Source: Oxytricha trifallax (taxonomy: Eukaryota > Ciliophora > Spirotrichea > Sporadotrichida > Oxytrichidae). Taken from it: DNA of 64,000 nt. Both the position numbers and the translations under genes were made by a program. The notes below the pieces were generated by a model that searched no databases, was not told where the DNA came from, and worked only from the letters and a program-made list of their open reading frames with translations. This document shows positions 42,801 through 52,825 of the stretch, piece by piece. The stretch is from contig ARYC01017767.1 in the NCBI GenBank assembly GCA_000711775.1, positions 47,000 through 110,999 of the forward strand, written 5' to 3'. The first letter of the stretch is position 1, and every line of letters starts with the position of its first letter.

Positions 42801-44466
42801 TAAGCGATACCATCAGAAATTGAATTCTTCTTTTAATGCTTAGTTATATTTTGAATTTTCGAGTGTGCACTGGCACTTAGCATTTACTTACTTAAAAGTT
42901 CACTTAGTTTCATAGGGTGTGTACTGAGCCTGGTGCTCATCAATTATTAGGTATCAATAGATGGGGAGGGCCCACCCCCACTGTGAGGTAAATTTATAGC
43001 CGACTAGTTTATATTGTAAGATTTCAGAGTGAACGGGGAGACAGCGTTTGATGAGAGAGTTGGCATTTGAATTTCAAGTGGATTTTGGTTTTACTGATTG
43101 CCATATTATGAATAGCGTAATATTTCTATACAATTAATTTGAGCTAAGTAACTAAGTTCACAACCTTTTAAACATATAAATTAAGCAATAATTATCTTTT
43201 TAATCAGAATTAACTACTAAATACTCTAGAATCTAATATTTCTCCGAGGGATTAGTATATTCAATTTTCATTTCGTCTGTATTCAAAAGCCCTGAAGCTT
43301 TTTTTCCTGTAAAATTGAAAGCTTTCTAATCTGAAGATGTTAGTGAAGCCTGACTTGAAGACATTTTATACTCTAATTTAAATATATTTGTATAAAAAAT
43401 CAAGTTAATGGAATTAAATTTTAAATGATGATATTTTGTTCTTTATTATCAATTGAAATGATGCTGTAAATAAAACATCAACGCATTAATAAGGAATTGA
43501 TAAATACAGAAATTATTGATATTTAAAACTTTCGTTAAGATAACTTAAGAACTTTAACAAAAATCATGTCATTCACTGAAATTAAGTAATTACTATTATT
43601 TTTGAAGTTAAATCTATTGCTAGGCAACTAATTCTTCATATTTCTTGGCCATTCTCAAATTTTACAGTGCCTTTTATTGATCTCCAGATTATTTGGCTTT
43701 AAGTGCGTTTTATTTTAATTCCTTAACTTTATTTGTATATTGATAGGGAATATATAAATGAATATTAAATTGGATTTTTTTCATCATATTTTCTTTATGA
43801 TTAAAGGGAAAAATCTCTATTTATTATACTATATATAATCAATTTTTACCCTTAATAATATTCATTGATCTTATCTTACAGATTATACTCCACTTTAAAT
43901 TTCTGATTAATTTCTTCTCTTAACATGTTAGTATCGATTCCGAATTCCTCAAGAAATTCAATTTTTATCTCTAAATATGACTTTTCAATATTTTTTAACA
44001 TCTCAATGTCCTCTGTAAATTAAATTACCTCATTTTTGAGTTAATTTCCTCTATCTATGATTTAAGTGAGTTTTTATTGTGTCTCAGTGTATAATTTCAT
44101 TCTATCAGTCGATTTAAGTTCTTAATCATGACTAAATAAAAGGTGTGTTTAAATAACTTTTTTGTGGTGATTATAGAAAAAATCAGATTTTTTAAAGTAA
44201 TTTGTCATGTAAAACAGTAAAAAAATTGTTTTAAACTTACCATAAATTATTATGATAAATTTTAAGAAACCCCCTTATAAATCATGAACCCAAGAATTAT
44301 CAAAACCGTAATAGATATCATTAACAGATTCAAATAACAACTTGGAGGCATTTTGAGCTTTCACCACAGATTATATAAATAATTCCAGATCATTTTTGAG
44401 TTTCATTTATTATTCTTGAAATTCGTAATTGTTCTGCAGATTTAAATTATTTAGTTATTGTTCCAT
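39811..44466 (-). CDS. Coiled-coil protein with a DM14-like segment
   Basis: Minus-strand gene starting ATG at 44,464-44,466 (MEQQLNNLNLQNNYEFQEQQ) and ending TGA at 39,811-39,813. Coding blocks in order: QSVVKAQNASKLLFESVNDI (~44.35 kb), a long helical region DIEMLKNIEKSYLEIKIEFL (~44.0 kb), ALKAKQSGDQQKALQNLRMAKK (~43.7 kb) split here as ALKAKQSGDQQK and ALQNLRMAKKYEEL, Ser/Pro-rich LPHSGGGPSPSIDT (~42.97 kb), VMADDFCREQYKKWMDLKQQ (~42.5 kb), ALVQTYVKKGRADQIQELER (~41.25 kb), RRKSFQETQESVANLQQ (~40.9 kb), VQDVSRDISDNELMLRVCQE (~40.2 kb) and a basic helix QVKKLKQKKNQLINVLKDRR (~40.0 kb). The AK-x3-GD-x3-A-x2-L-x2-AK pattern resembles the DM14 repeat of CC2D1/Lgd proteins; this is only a similarity. 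Adaptor or trafficking role would be a guess. Confidence 0.7.
40941..41133 (-). other. IES with pointer TGTTTTG (coiled-coil gene)
   Basis: TGTTTTG at 40,941-40,947 and 41,127-41,133 (CAAAACA on the coding strand); joining gives FKEELLLQNISQSGVNVHRR in frame, removing 186 bp. Confidence 0.7.
41341..41830. mobile_element. GC-richer insert within the coiled-coil gene
   Basis: About 490 bp with markedly higher GC lies between two coding blocks of the coiled-coil gene (ending ~42.39 kb and resuming ~41.3 kb), so it is probably inside eliminated sequence. It starts with the small palindrome GGGTCATAACATGACCC and carries CCCCCAAAAAACCAAAAAACCCC-like runs at ~41,436-41,460, which look like a degenerate C4A4 repeat. 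No convincing reading frame, inverted ends or target duplication were found. I infer an inserted element, perhaps a short interspersed one; the alternative is a non-coding RNA locus. Confidence 0.4.
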
Positions 44467-44850
44467 ATTTGTAATTAAGTAATTAATGATTATATTCCTC
44501 TATTCTCTAAAATATAAGGGATTAAGAGGGGTCAATAATCTTATTATTTATTTAATATATAATTTTTTTAGTTTTTAGTTTATACAAGTCTCTCAAATTA
44601 TGAGAATAAAGAAAATATTTATGAGTAAATACAAATCTAAATCTTAAATTAACAAAAATTCATAAAATTTGTAAATATTTTAATCAAAAGAGAATAAATA
44701 ATTGAAAAAATATTATAAATAAATAAATCTGAAAATAATGAATTTATAAAACTTAATAATTATAAACTGCTCAGGTTTACAGAGTTTTAATTTAATAGAT
44801 TTTTGAATTGTCTCTTTTATAAATAAAAATAAAACTATTAATCTTTTATT
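44467..44850. promoter_or_regulatory. Divergent promoter region (inferred)
   Basis: 384 bp AT-rich spacer between the start codons of the coiled-coil (-) and YHYH (+) genes. No defined element is visible. Confidence 0.35.
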
Positions 44851-46635
44851 ATGAAAATTCAAACTTCTACAGTACTTCTTTTAACAGCAAATTAATTTTC
44901 TATCTATATTATTTTTATTTATTAAAAATGTTATTTCATGTTTTTCTCCTCATTAAAAATCCTATTTGTAATGTAGTTCTTTTAAAATTAATTTAGCAAT
45001 TTCCCTGAGTGGAATGAATGCTTAAGGTACCCTTGCTCAGTGCCAAGATTACGCAAAAAAATTCGCAAATACATGCACTTCAGGTCCTGCTACTTGGACT
45101 AGTTTTACTGGAGCTACAGTTTCATGCACCCAAGAGGCTTGCCCTACTGGAGGAGGCACAGCCCCCAATTGTGCTTGGACAAGAAAACTCTGCGTGACTT
45201 GCTCTTCTGAATCCAACAAGATCTTTATAAGAATCTAAAGCCATTATAATCATCATATGCAAGTATTTAAGACATGTTTTCACTCAAATGTTTTTGCTTG
45301 TATTTAAATATCAATTTGAAAGCAATGGATTGCCAAATCACTGCTATGGAGGGAGACCAACAGTAGTAGAGACAGTATATGACATGAAGATGGTTTTCGA
45401 CCCAACTATCCCATCGACCCCTCAAACTACATTCGCATCTCAATAGGAGTTTCTAACATCTTTATTTTTAAAGTATGATGACTATGTGTGCATGCCCGGT
45501 GGTGCTCAAACTAGAAAGATCCCTGCTACTAGCTCTTGGCAACTTATGGTAAACAACACTGTGAGTTGGAAATCTATAATTAAGTAGTAAAATCTAGAAT
45601 TTTTAAATTAAAGAACTTGAAGTTGATTTGAAAATCTATGGATGGGATCATTGGCTTTGCTACAAACGGATTACCGATTTTCGCGGGGGCTTCAGCTGAG
45701 AGAACTGATCCCTACTATCCACAGGCATGGTCTGGGTCTACGAAAGTCTAGGCAGAAGTAGTAGATGCATGCATTCAAATTTTAATTAATGCTATAGTGT
45801 TATATAGGAATATGAATTAAAATGAGCTAACTTTTATTTATGCAATTGCAATACCAAAAAAATTATAATTGTAAATAAATATTTCTAGAAATCTTAAATG
45901 AATCAAGTATTTTGAAATTAAATGTTACATGAATTAAATTACGAAAATTAATTTTAATTATTGGTCATCCACAAGGTGATGGTCTTTACCACTATTAAAC
46001 AATATTGATATTTTAATTTTAATTTATGAATAAACTCTTCTAATTTAAAAATTTGAATTAATGACTATCACATGCTTCCACCTTGCCTTGTAAATGCAAA
46101 CAAACTGCAGACAACCAAGGTATGCGAGCAAGTCTCTTATTCAATAAATATGTTTAGAAAATTTAACAAAAGTCTTCTCAATTTAAAATAGTGAATTGCG
46201 CAAGCGATTTGAAGAACTATGCACTCGACTCTTACACATAGGCAGCAAAAAATCTAACTTATCTTGGTATTGCAAAAGATGGCAGACCTATAGTGGGACC
46301 CTACGATTCAACTGGGAGCTTAATAGATTGCAGCTCACTAGATCAATGCGGTGGCATGCAAATCAACAATCAAAATAAAAATATAGTTAGAATTAAAATT
46401 TATTTCCCCTATCATTGATAAAAGGTTTTTGAAATTAAATTGGAATCAATACGTTTATGTATTCTAGAATAAAAAACCATACGCCTTCGGGTGCTTCGGT
46501 CCAGGAGAAGCTTAAAAATACTAAGCAAGCTGCTCATCAAACACTTGCGGATCATCCTTTGCAATTACTTAACTTCAATAATTTATTGCTTTGATGATTG
46601 GAGTTATTAGTGCGTTCAACATTTTCAGTTACTGA
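44851..46635 (+). CDS. Secreted, cysteine-rich YHYH-domain protein
   Basis: ATG at 44,851 to TGA at 46,633-46,635. Joining MDS1 and MDS2 yields a signal peptide (MKIQTSTVLLLTAISLSGMN) followed by a Cys-rich region (CTQEACPTGGGTAPNCAW, CVTCSSES). Downstream come IGFATNGLPIFAGASAERTD, VVDAC, GHPQGDGLYHYHMLPPCL, YLGIAKDGRPIVGPYDSTGS and LDQCGGMQINN, which match the order of the YHYH family: 'DG-PI-G', then D-x-C-x-GH…YHYH, then 'DG-PI-GPYD-G'. The C-terminus ends in a hydrophobic segment (LQQFIALMIGVISAFNIFSY), suggesting a GPI or membrane anchor. Other Cys pairs (KPYAFGCFGPGE, CSSNTCGSSF) support an extracellular site. At least six AT-rich IESs interrupt the gene; three have clear pointers. The function of YHYH proteins is poorly known; copper or other metal binding by the His pairs would be inference. 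Confidence 0.85.
44886..44999 (+). other. IES with pointer AGCAA splitting the signal peptide (YHYH gene)
   Basis: AGCAA at 44,886-44,890 and 44,995-44,999; joining gives VLLLTAISLSGMNAQGTLAQ, a continuous signal sequence, and removes 109 bp. Confidence 0.85.
45570..45639 (+). other. IES with pointer AAATCTAT (YHYH gene)
   Basis: AAATCTAT at 45,570-45,577 and 45,632-45,639; joining gives VSWKSMDGIIGFATNGLP in frame, removing 62 bp. Confidence 0.9.
45991..46068 (+). other. IES with pointer ACTAT splitting the YHYH motif itself
   Basis: ACTAT at 45,991-45,995 and 46,064-46,068. The left block ends GDGLYHY, the right begins YHMLPPC; joining at the pointer gives GDGLYHYHMLPPC. The pointer encodes part of the motif. 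73 bp are removed. Confidence 0.9.
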
Positions 46636-46980
46636 ACTAATTTTTTAGGAAATAACCTTTCTTAGTATAATAAACATATTGTGGAGTGCAGTAAAGATCT
46701 GTACATGAAAATATAAATGATTTATAATGCAAAGAATCAAGAGGAAAAGAGATATTATAGAGATTTTTACTTGATTTCCATTAAAATTTCCTTTGTCTAT
46801 TTTTAGATTTTCCACCCATTAACATTTACTTGAATGACAAAATTTGATATCTTATATAAATATTTTCCATTCATTTATTAATGGAAATTAAGGTTAAATT
46901 AAAACTTAATAGAAAATCTTAATTAGACAATTAGTTCTTAATGATAACAACTAACCTTATATGTGTTAGGGAGACTTATT
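46636..46980. other. Convergent intergenic spacer
   Basis: AT-rich spacer between the stops of the YHYH and Rsm22-like genes; nothing else seen. Confidence 0.5.
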
Positions 46981-49653
46981 TCACCACAGTCTCTTTCCAT
47001 ACTTGCCTTCTTTCCTAAATTTATGAGGAATTCTCTTCTCGAAGTACCAAAGATCGCCCCACTTTAATTTCTTAGATTTGCTGTATCCGCCCTCCATGCC
47101 GTGAGATTTTGCTATTATACGTCTTTCAACTTATCCTGAGCTATTCAAAATAAATTCTACTATGAAATTTATGGAACAAATTATTCAAATATTTAATTCT
47201 CAATTGAATAAATGTATTGCACATATCTGCGATGGAATGCTTATGCTTTTTCATTATAGGTCTTATCAATCTTGGCCAGAAATAGGATTTCTCATGCGGA
47301 GTTTTGAAATCATATAAACACAAAGTATAATTGTTAATTTTTCACTAATGCAATACAGTTATATCTGCTATAATTTCTTTATAAAACCCAGGAATCTTAT
47401 ATAGATATAAAAATTAACTTATTTAATCATCTTCAGTTACATCTCCATCTTTAATAGTACTGGGTACAGTTCCCTTCCTAACAATCAAATAAGAGTATTT
47501 CTCATTGACCATTTGCTTTTCTCTAGGTAATTTGGGGAAAGTGTCGCTCTACAATCTCTGCACCATTTAACTGAAATGACACCATTGATCAGGGTTTGAT
47601 GCCAGTGGGCATTTATGATGGTTTGGACTACTATGAAATATTTGACATTTAATGAATTAATAAAGGACATGGAGCTATGATTGAGGCTTCAGTTCTGTCC
47701 TTAGCGATGACCCAGTCTCTAAAGGAATTTATGTATCTGTAGCCTTTCGGGGAGCCTGGCTCTGTCAATATAAACACACCATTATCTTTCAAGCGACTCC
47801 AGAGTGCCTCAATAATTAACTGTCTTTGCTTGGCAGATGCTACTTCTTGCAGAACAAATCCAATGACTATTATGTCAAGTATTGAGATTTATTTGTAAAC
47901 ATGAGTGAAAATAAATTGAGAAAATAAAACACTTTTATGCTAAAAAAATATGTCGAATTTACCTTTTTCTCCACCACTACCAGGTATCATACTCAATGAA
48001 TCAACCCATAAAATTCCATTTTCTGCTTTCTCATTCAAGTCTTCTGATAAATACTTAATTCTAAAAAAATTTCTTTAAACAAATAACAGTTTGATTGATG
48101 AAATCTTAAACTATTTTTTCTAAAATACTTGCCTAGTTTTCTCATATTGACGTTGGGTTCTACAGCTGCACTCCTGATCAAAGATCCATCGTTATCAACT
48201 GCGTTTTATTTCCCGTAAATATGCTGCATTGCCCACACTCCACTGCCCAGGCCTGCACCATAGTCTAACCCTGCTTCTGGTTTAAAATTCGGCAGCCTTT
48301 CTTTAATTGAATTAATTGACATATATTTTTATTATACGTTCGATTATAATATTCGCATTTAACATTATATTTATATTATTGTAGTTATTTACAAGAAAGC
48401 ATTTTTTGCATATTAATATATTTCTTTAACTTCATTAAGTAGTCTCCTGTATATATAGTAATTGTAAGGCATTTTTCTCTGCAAGTAACCGATTGTGTGC
48501 TCTCTTTTATAGTTAAGAGTGAATAGTTGATGTTCAGCTTCCTCCACTACCTCAGAATGCGTCTTTTTATGATAAAATCAAATAGATCATAATTTGTTTA
48601 TAAATTCTAAGCATTAAAAGTATTTTAGGCTAATATGGTAAAAAATTAAATAGATATGGAAATATATTATATAACTTATATTCTCCTTGGCTTTGAAAGC
48701 ATCACTAGCTTCATCTTGCTCCATCTCCAGGGTTTAAGCAGAGGCATCTTCTCCCGTTTTTTATTTTTACTCTTCTTCCTATTTCTATCTCTCCATTTCT
48801 TTCCTCTGCTTAGCTTCGTTAGCATGTATATATATATATATATATATATGTCTATATAAAATTCTTACAAATAACTCATAATTTATGATAAATTTCATAA
48901 CAAACCATCTATCCCAATTTAATCGATATTCATAATAATTATTGCATGTATATGTGGTGTTTTATTGAGCAAATCACTGGTATTGGCGAATGGCTTTACA
49001 TAGTCCAAATTCATGGGCTTCTCGATGGCATGTAGCAGCTGGTAATTTTTCATAAGCATTTTGCTCCATTCTCTCACATCTCCTACTAAGTGCTTGCTAA
49101 ACACCTTTTTCATTCTTTTCTGCATGTCCTCGGGGACTCTCTCTGCTCCAAACGTTACAATTAATTCGCTATTTATTTAAACTTGAAGTTTAATTATATC
49201 CATATTTTAGAGTTTATCATTGATATTAATATATATTAATTATAGTTGAGATACGGAGTGATATTCTTTGTGCCTTTTATCATTTATTCTTTCCTCACCC
49301 AAACCATAAGCTCCATCTTATCGCAAATCAATTTAAATTTGATAAAAACCTCGTTACATTGATTTTACTATTACATAAGTCTATCATTTTTTATTAATAT
49401 TACTGCAATCGCAAATGCTCTTCGACTGCTTATTACTCCTCATCATACTCCATTTATTCCAAGTATTCCTGTTTTTATTTCTAAGCTTCATCCAATCGTT
49501 ATGTGATACTTTCAATATATTATATTAATTTTTTTCTTATATTGTTTGGTTTAAACACACTGCCTATATTGATATATAAATAATATTCCCATACATAACT
49601 TTTTACATACTTGTGGTCTTTGGCTTGGCTGCAGCTCTGGGGAATTGTCTCAT
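46981..49653 (-). CDS. Rsm22/METTL17-type mitochondrial small-subunit assembly protein
   Basis: Minus-strand gene, ATG at 49,651-49,653, TGA at 46,981-46,983. The start gives a basic, mitochondrial-type leader (MRQFPRAAAKPKTTS). In order: YLEQMEYDEEQQAVEEHLRL (49.45 kb), an N-terminal helical region (RMKKVFSKHLVGDVREWSKM), GYLQRKMPYNYYIYRRLLNE (48.45 kb), the SAM-binding core AGLDYGAGLGSGVWAMQHIYG (48.26 kb) shown as LDYGAGLGSGVWAM, VEPNVNMRKLGKYLSEDL, KFDIIVIGFVLQEV, GVFILTEPGSPKGYRYI, IIAPCP joined to NHHKCPLASNPDQWCHFSQ (47.6 kb), PRLIRPIMKKHKHSIADMC, and GYSKSKKLKWGDLWYFEKR near the end. The Cys/His cluster (C-P-x-H-H-K-C…W-C-H-F) matches the family's metal/Fe-S site. Family members bind the mitoribosomal small subunit during assembly. 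A highly charged KQEEEQKQK stretch lies at 48.78 kb. At least five IESs; three pointers read. Confidence 0.9.
47625..47668 (-). other. IES with pointer GGAC (Rsm22-like gene), 40 bp
   Basis: GGAC at 47,625-47,628 and 47,665-47,668; joining gives IIAPCPNHHKCPLASNPDQW. The IES cuts the conserved Cys/His metal-site motif. Confidence 0.85.
47871..47954 (-). other. IES with pointer TATGTC (Rsm22-like gene), 78 bp
   Basis: TATGTC at 47,871-47,876 and 47,949-47,954; joining gives GEKGKFDIIVIGFVLQEV in frame. Confidence 0.85.
48049..48130 (-). other. IES with pointer AAATACTT (Rsm22-like gene), 74 bp
   Basis: AAATACTT at 48,049-48,056 and 48,123-48,130; joining gives NMRKLGKYLSEDLNEK in frame. Confidence 0.85.
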
Positions 49654-51145
49654 GGGTAGATAAGTCAGTGAAGTACTAGTTTTATTTTAATGATGATTTT
49701 AAGTTTGAACGCTCTTTCTAATTGTAGAAATATTTGATTAATTGCATTGATTATTTTCATCATTGATATTCTATAGATTAATAGATCTGGCTTTATTATT
49801 CAATGTGAAGAATTGTCTCGAGCTCAAAAACATTTAATAATTTAATTTAATCAGCTTAATATAAAAAATAAATAGAGTGATTTATTATAATTTACTCAAG
49901 ATATGGAAGTTCTATAAAAGGCTTAATGATCCATGAAAATTCAATGTCTAATTCTTGCTTAATTTAAAATTCAGAAGAGCTAAATCAGTTTAAAGTTTGC
50001 ACAATTTTTTCATTTTATATTTATAATGTACGGTTAATATAATATATTCTTAGCTCTTATTTCAATAATTCAATGCAAATTTTATCTCATCTTTTCTATC
50101 GTAAATTTTAATATCATTTAAGATACTCTATATAACAGCTTGTAAGCAGAAATTTAAGTGCGAAACTAAGTATTTATTTAAAGCATAGAGAAATATTCTA
50201 ATTATAATTGATTTTTAAATTGTTTAAACCTAATAAATCTCACTTTGAATATATGGATAAATTTCCTGTAATCACTCAATAATGTCTAAACCTTTCTGAG
50301 TCATACTATTGAAGTGTATATATTCATGAAGCCTTAGTATATATATTTCTTAAGTTGAAAAAATAAAATAGGTTTTTGCTAAATCATGTCGCCAGTTTCG
50401 CAATTTGATTGCAGGACAAAAGTGAGTGATTCCCTGATTGTTGCAGGTTAAATGGCCATTAAATAAATTAAAATTGGACCTTAAAAATTAATCAGAAATC
50501 GCCTATCAAAATATTGACTTTCATAAAATTCATGATTTTATTAAATTTTTTTATAAGTTAAATCATTCCTCCCCCTAAAAACAAATTTTTCTATGAAATA
50601 TAGAGGAAAAATAAAGACGAGGATTTCTTCAAATCAGCTAACAAACTAAATAATTTTAATGATTTAATTTAATGTTGTAAATCTTGTGATTGATTGAAAG
50701 GCTATGATTAAATTAGTATTAATTCCTGATTAAGTACTGATGAAAAATTAAAATTTTTTAACTCTCTTAATTATAATTTTGACTATTTAAGCTAATTTTC
50801 AATTAATCTTATTTATTAATTTACTCAATTTAATAGCCCCTAAAAACAATTTAATAAGGAATATTTTTTATGAAAAACTTATGATTTTCATTTTAAATTA
50901 AATGATTAAGATTAGTTTTAAGTAATTTAATTTCCTTTTTCATTTTAATTTCATATTTCAATTAAAATATTTAGAGTTCCCCTTTATAAATATATATATA
51001 TATATATATATGACAAAGAAATTGTTTTTATGTTAATCTTATAATTAAATTATACTTAAAAAATAAACTGAAGCTTGACTAAGCGAAGTTATACTTCAAT
51101 ACACTACTTCCCCAGACTACACCTTAGACTTCAACAACTTACAGA
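49654..51145. other. Divergent spacer with an (AT)n tract
   Basis: AT-rich DNA between the Rsm22-like start and the zinc-finger gene start. An (AT)n run lies at ~50,988-51,010. Coding-like composition also extends upstream of 51,146 in a different frame (51,085-51,200), which I do not call. Confidence 0.5.
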
Positions 51146-52825
51146 ATGAATCAATCATTTCAAACAACAATGCCAAAGAATATCAATCCTCGAGACTCAA
51201 AGAAGTTTAAATGCCAAGTTTAAATAAAATAAACAATCATGATTTTTATAAAAAATTATTTTTAAAAATGCCATTACGAAGGATGTGAAAATGCTTATAC
51301 AAGAGTCTTTAGACTAAACTTTCACATTAAAACTTTCCATAGAAAAATTAAGTAGACGTTGGGGAGGAATTTTAACAATTTATATCAACTTAAATTTTTA
51401 AGAAAGTAATTTTATGAAAAATATTGAGATAGATTAATTTCTAATTTTAAAAAGAAATGTGAACTAAATTAAAGAGTTTAAAAAAGAAAGAAAAAAATAT
51501 TTCAAATTATTAATATTTTCTATTAAAATAATATATAATGAATAAAAACAATAATTTTTCTAAAGTGAACTTTCGCAAAAAATTATATAATTACCTATTT
51601 TGAGTTTATTAATTTAAAGTATAATTTATCACTTCACCCAGCCATTTCCCTGTCTACAATCATAAAAAAAAGTTAATAAATTTTTAATAATAAGAAGTAT
51701 TATTTAATTTTAAAAAAATAATCTATTGAATCAATTTTCATCTTGAACTAATTCGTAATATTTTAGTAAATGCGGTAAAACATTCTCAGAAAGAGGTAAC
51801 ATGAGAATTCACATGCGTAAACATACAGGGTTCAAGCCCTTCGCTTGCGAGTTCTGTTCAATGAGGTTCTTCTCTAGTGGAAACATGAAAGATCATCAAA
51901 GAAGGCACTTTCAATTAATTTTGATTATTATATATACAGAAAAAAACTTTAATATATAAGACTTAACTTTTCAATAATAATTGTTTTTATAATTTATATA
52001 CATAAAGTAAAAACTTATCAGACAGGTTAGTATAAATCAAATCGCGAAAATAGTGTATTTTTATACGATATTTTCACTCAAAAAACAAATTATTATACAT
52101 TTTCTCTTTAAAATAGGTTCTAAATCATTTTTATTGTATAGGCCGTTTGAATCATAAAACTAATTCTATTATTGAAGGAATACATTTGATTTGGGAAATT
52201 AAATTATAATTATATTAATCAAAAAAATAATTCGTGGCAGTTAAATTTCTGGAAATTTAGACAATATGGTACTTGTTTGAAAGAGAATTAAAATTTAGCT
52301 GGACTTTACAATTGGCAGTACCCCTCTATTGCATCCCTGGAGCGAGATAACTTGACTTTAATTTTAGGTGATTTGTTTAATTGAATTTAATGCCAAAATT
52401 AAAGTCGAGTTATCTCGCTCCAGGGATGCGATAGAGGGGTACCGCCAATAGTAAAGTCCATCTAAATTTTAATTCTCTTTCAAACAAGTACCATATTGTC
52501 TAAGTTTCCAGAAAGTTAACTGCCGCGAATTATATTTTTGATTAATATAATTATAATTTAATTTCCCAATTCAAATGTATTCCTACAATAGTAAAACTTA
52601 TAAGAAATTATATTAATTTGTGAATGCAATCACTGTACCAAGAAATTCTACAGGTAGTATTTGCTCACAAGTCATGCACAGAAATTTCATCCTCAGGAAT
52701 ACAAATTATCAATAAAATATTATCACATTGATTTATTTTTTAGGAATATAAAATCACAATTTTTATTGAATTAAGCTAAAATTTACCAATTGATATAAGC
52801 TTAATTTCACCTAAAAAATATTTGA
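51146..52825 (+). CDS. C2H2 zinc-finger protein A
   Basis: ATG at 51,146 (MNQSFQTTMPKNINPRDSKK). Four fingers spread over four MDSs: finger 1 KCHYEGCENAYTRVF…NFHIKTFH (C-x4-C, TFIIIA-like; 51,266-51,345), finger 2 KCGKTFSERGNMRIHMRKH with linker TGFKPF, finger 3 CEFCSMRFFSSGNMKDHQRRH (both in 51,770-51,915, here listed in parts), and finger 4 CNHCTKKFYRQYLLTSHAQKFH (52,625-52,690). The first Cys of finger 2 is not in the visible block and must come from an upstream segment I could not place. The stop is taken as TGA at 52,823-52,825, but the last ~40 codons are AT-rich and uncertain. Presumably a nucleic-acid-binding protein. Paralogue of the gene at 61.4-63.0 kb. Confidence 0.82.
51209..51273 (+). 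other. IES with pointer AAATGCCA (zinc-finger gene A), 57 bp
   Basis: AAATGCCA at 51,209-51,216 and 51,266-51,273; joining gives PRDSKKFKCHYEGCENAY. The pointer contains the first zinc-binding cysteine codon. Confidence 0.9.
51914..52619 (+). other. 698 bp IES with pointer ATTAATTT, carrying a palindrome (zinc-finger gene A)
   Basis: ATTAATTT at 51,914-51,921 and 52,612-52,619; joining gives HQRRHFQLICECNHCTKKF. The family-P palindrome at 52,154-52,603 occupies most of its right half. Confidence 0.82.
52154..52603. repeat. ~450 bp palindrome, second member of family P
   Basis: Inverted arms meet near 52,375. The core reads TGGACTTTACAATTGGCAGT…CTCTATTGC on the left and its complement on the right. 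It aligns with the palindrome at 2.1-3.0 kb over GCAGTTA, AATAT, TACTTG, AGAATT, TGGACTTTAC and CTCTAT(C/T)GC in the same order and spacing. It lies wholly within the IES of zinc-finger gene A. Confidence 0.88.

Noticed and set aside
48656-48859. Plus-strand ORF rich in Phe/Leu
   Set aside because: Antisense of the charged KQEEEQKQK region of the Rsm22-like gene plus an (AT)n tract.
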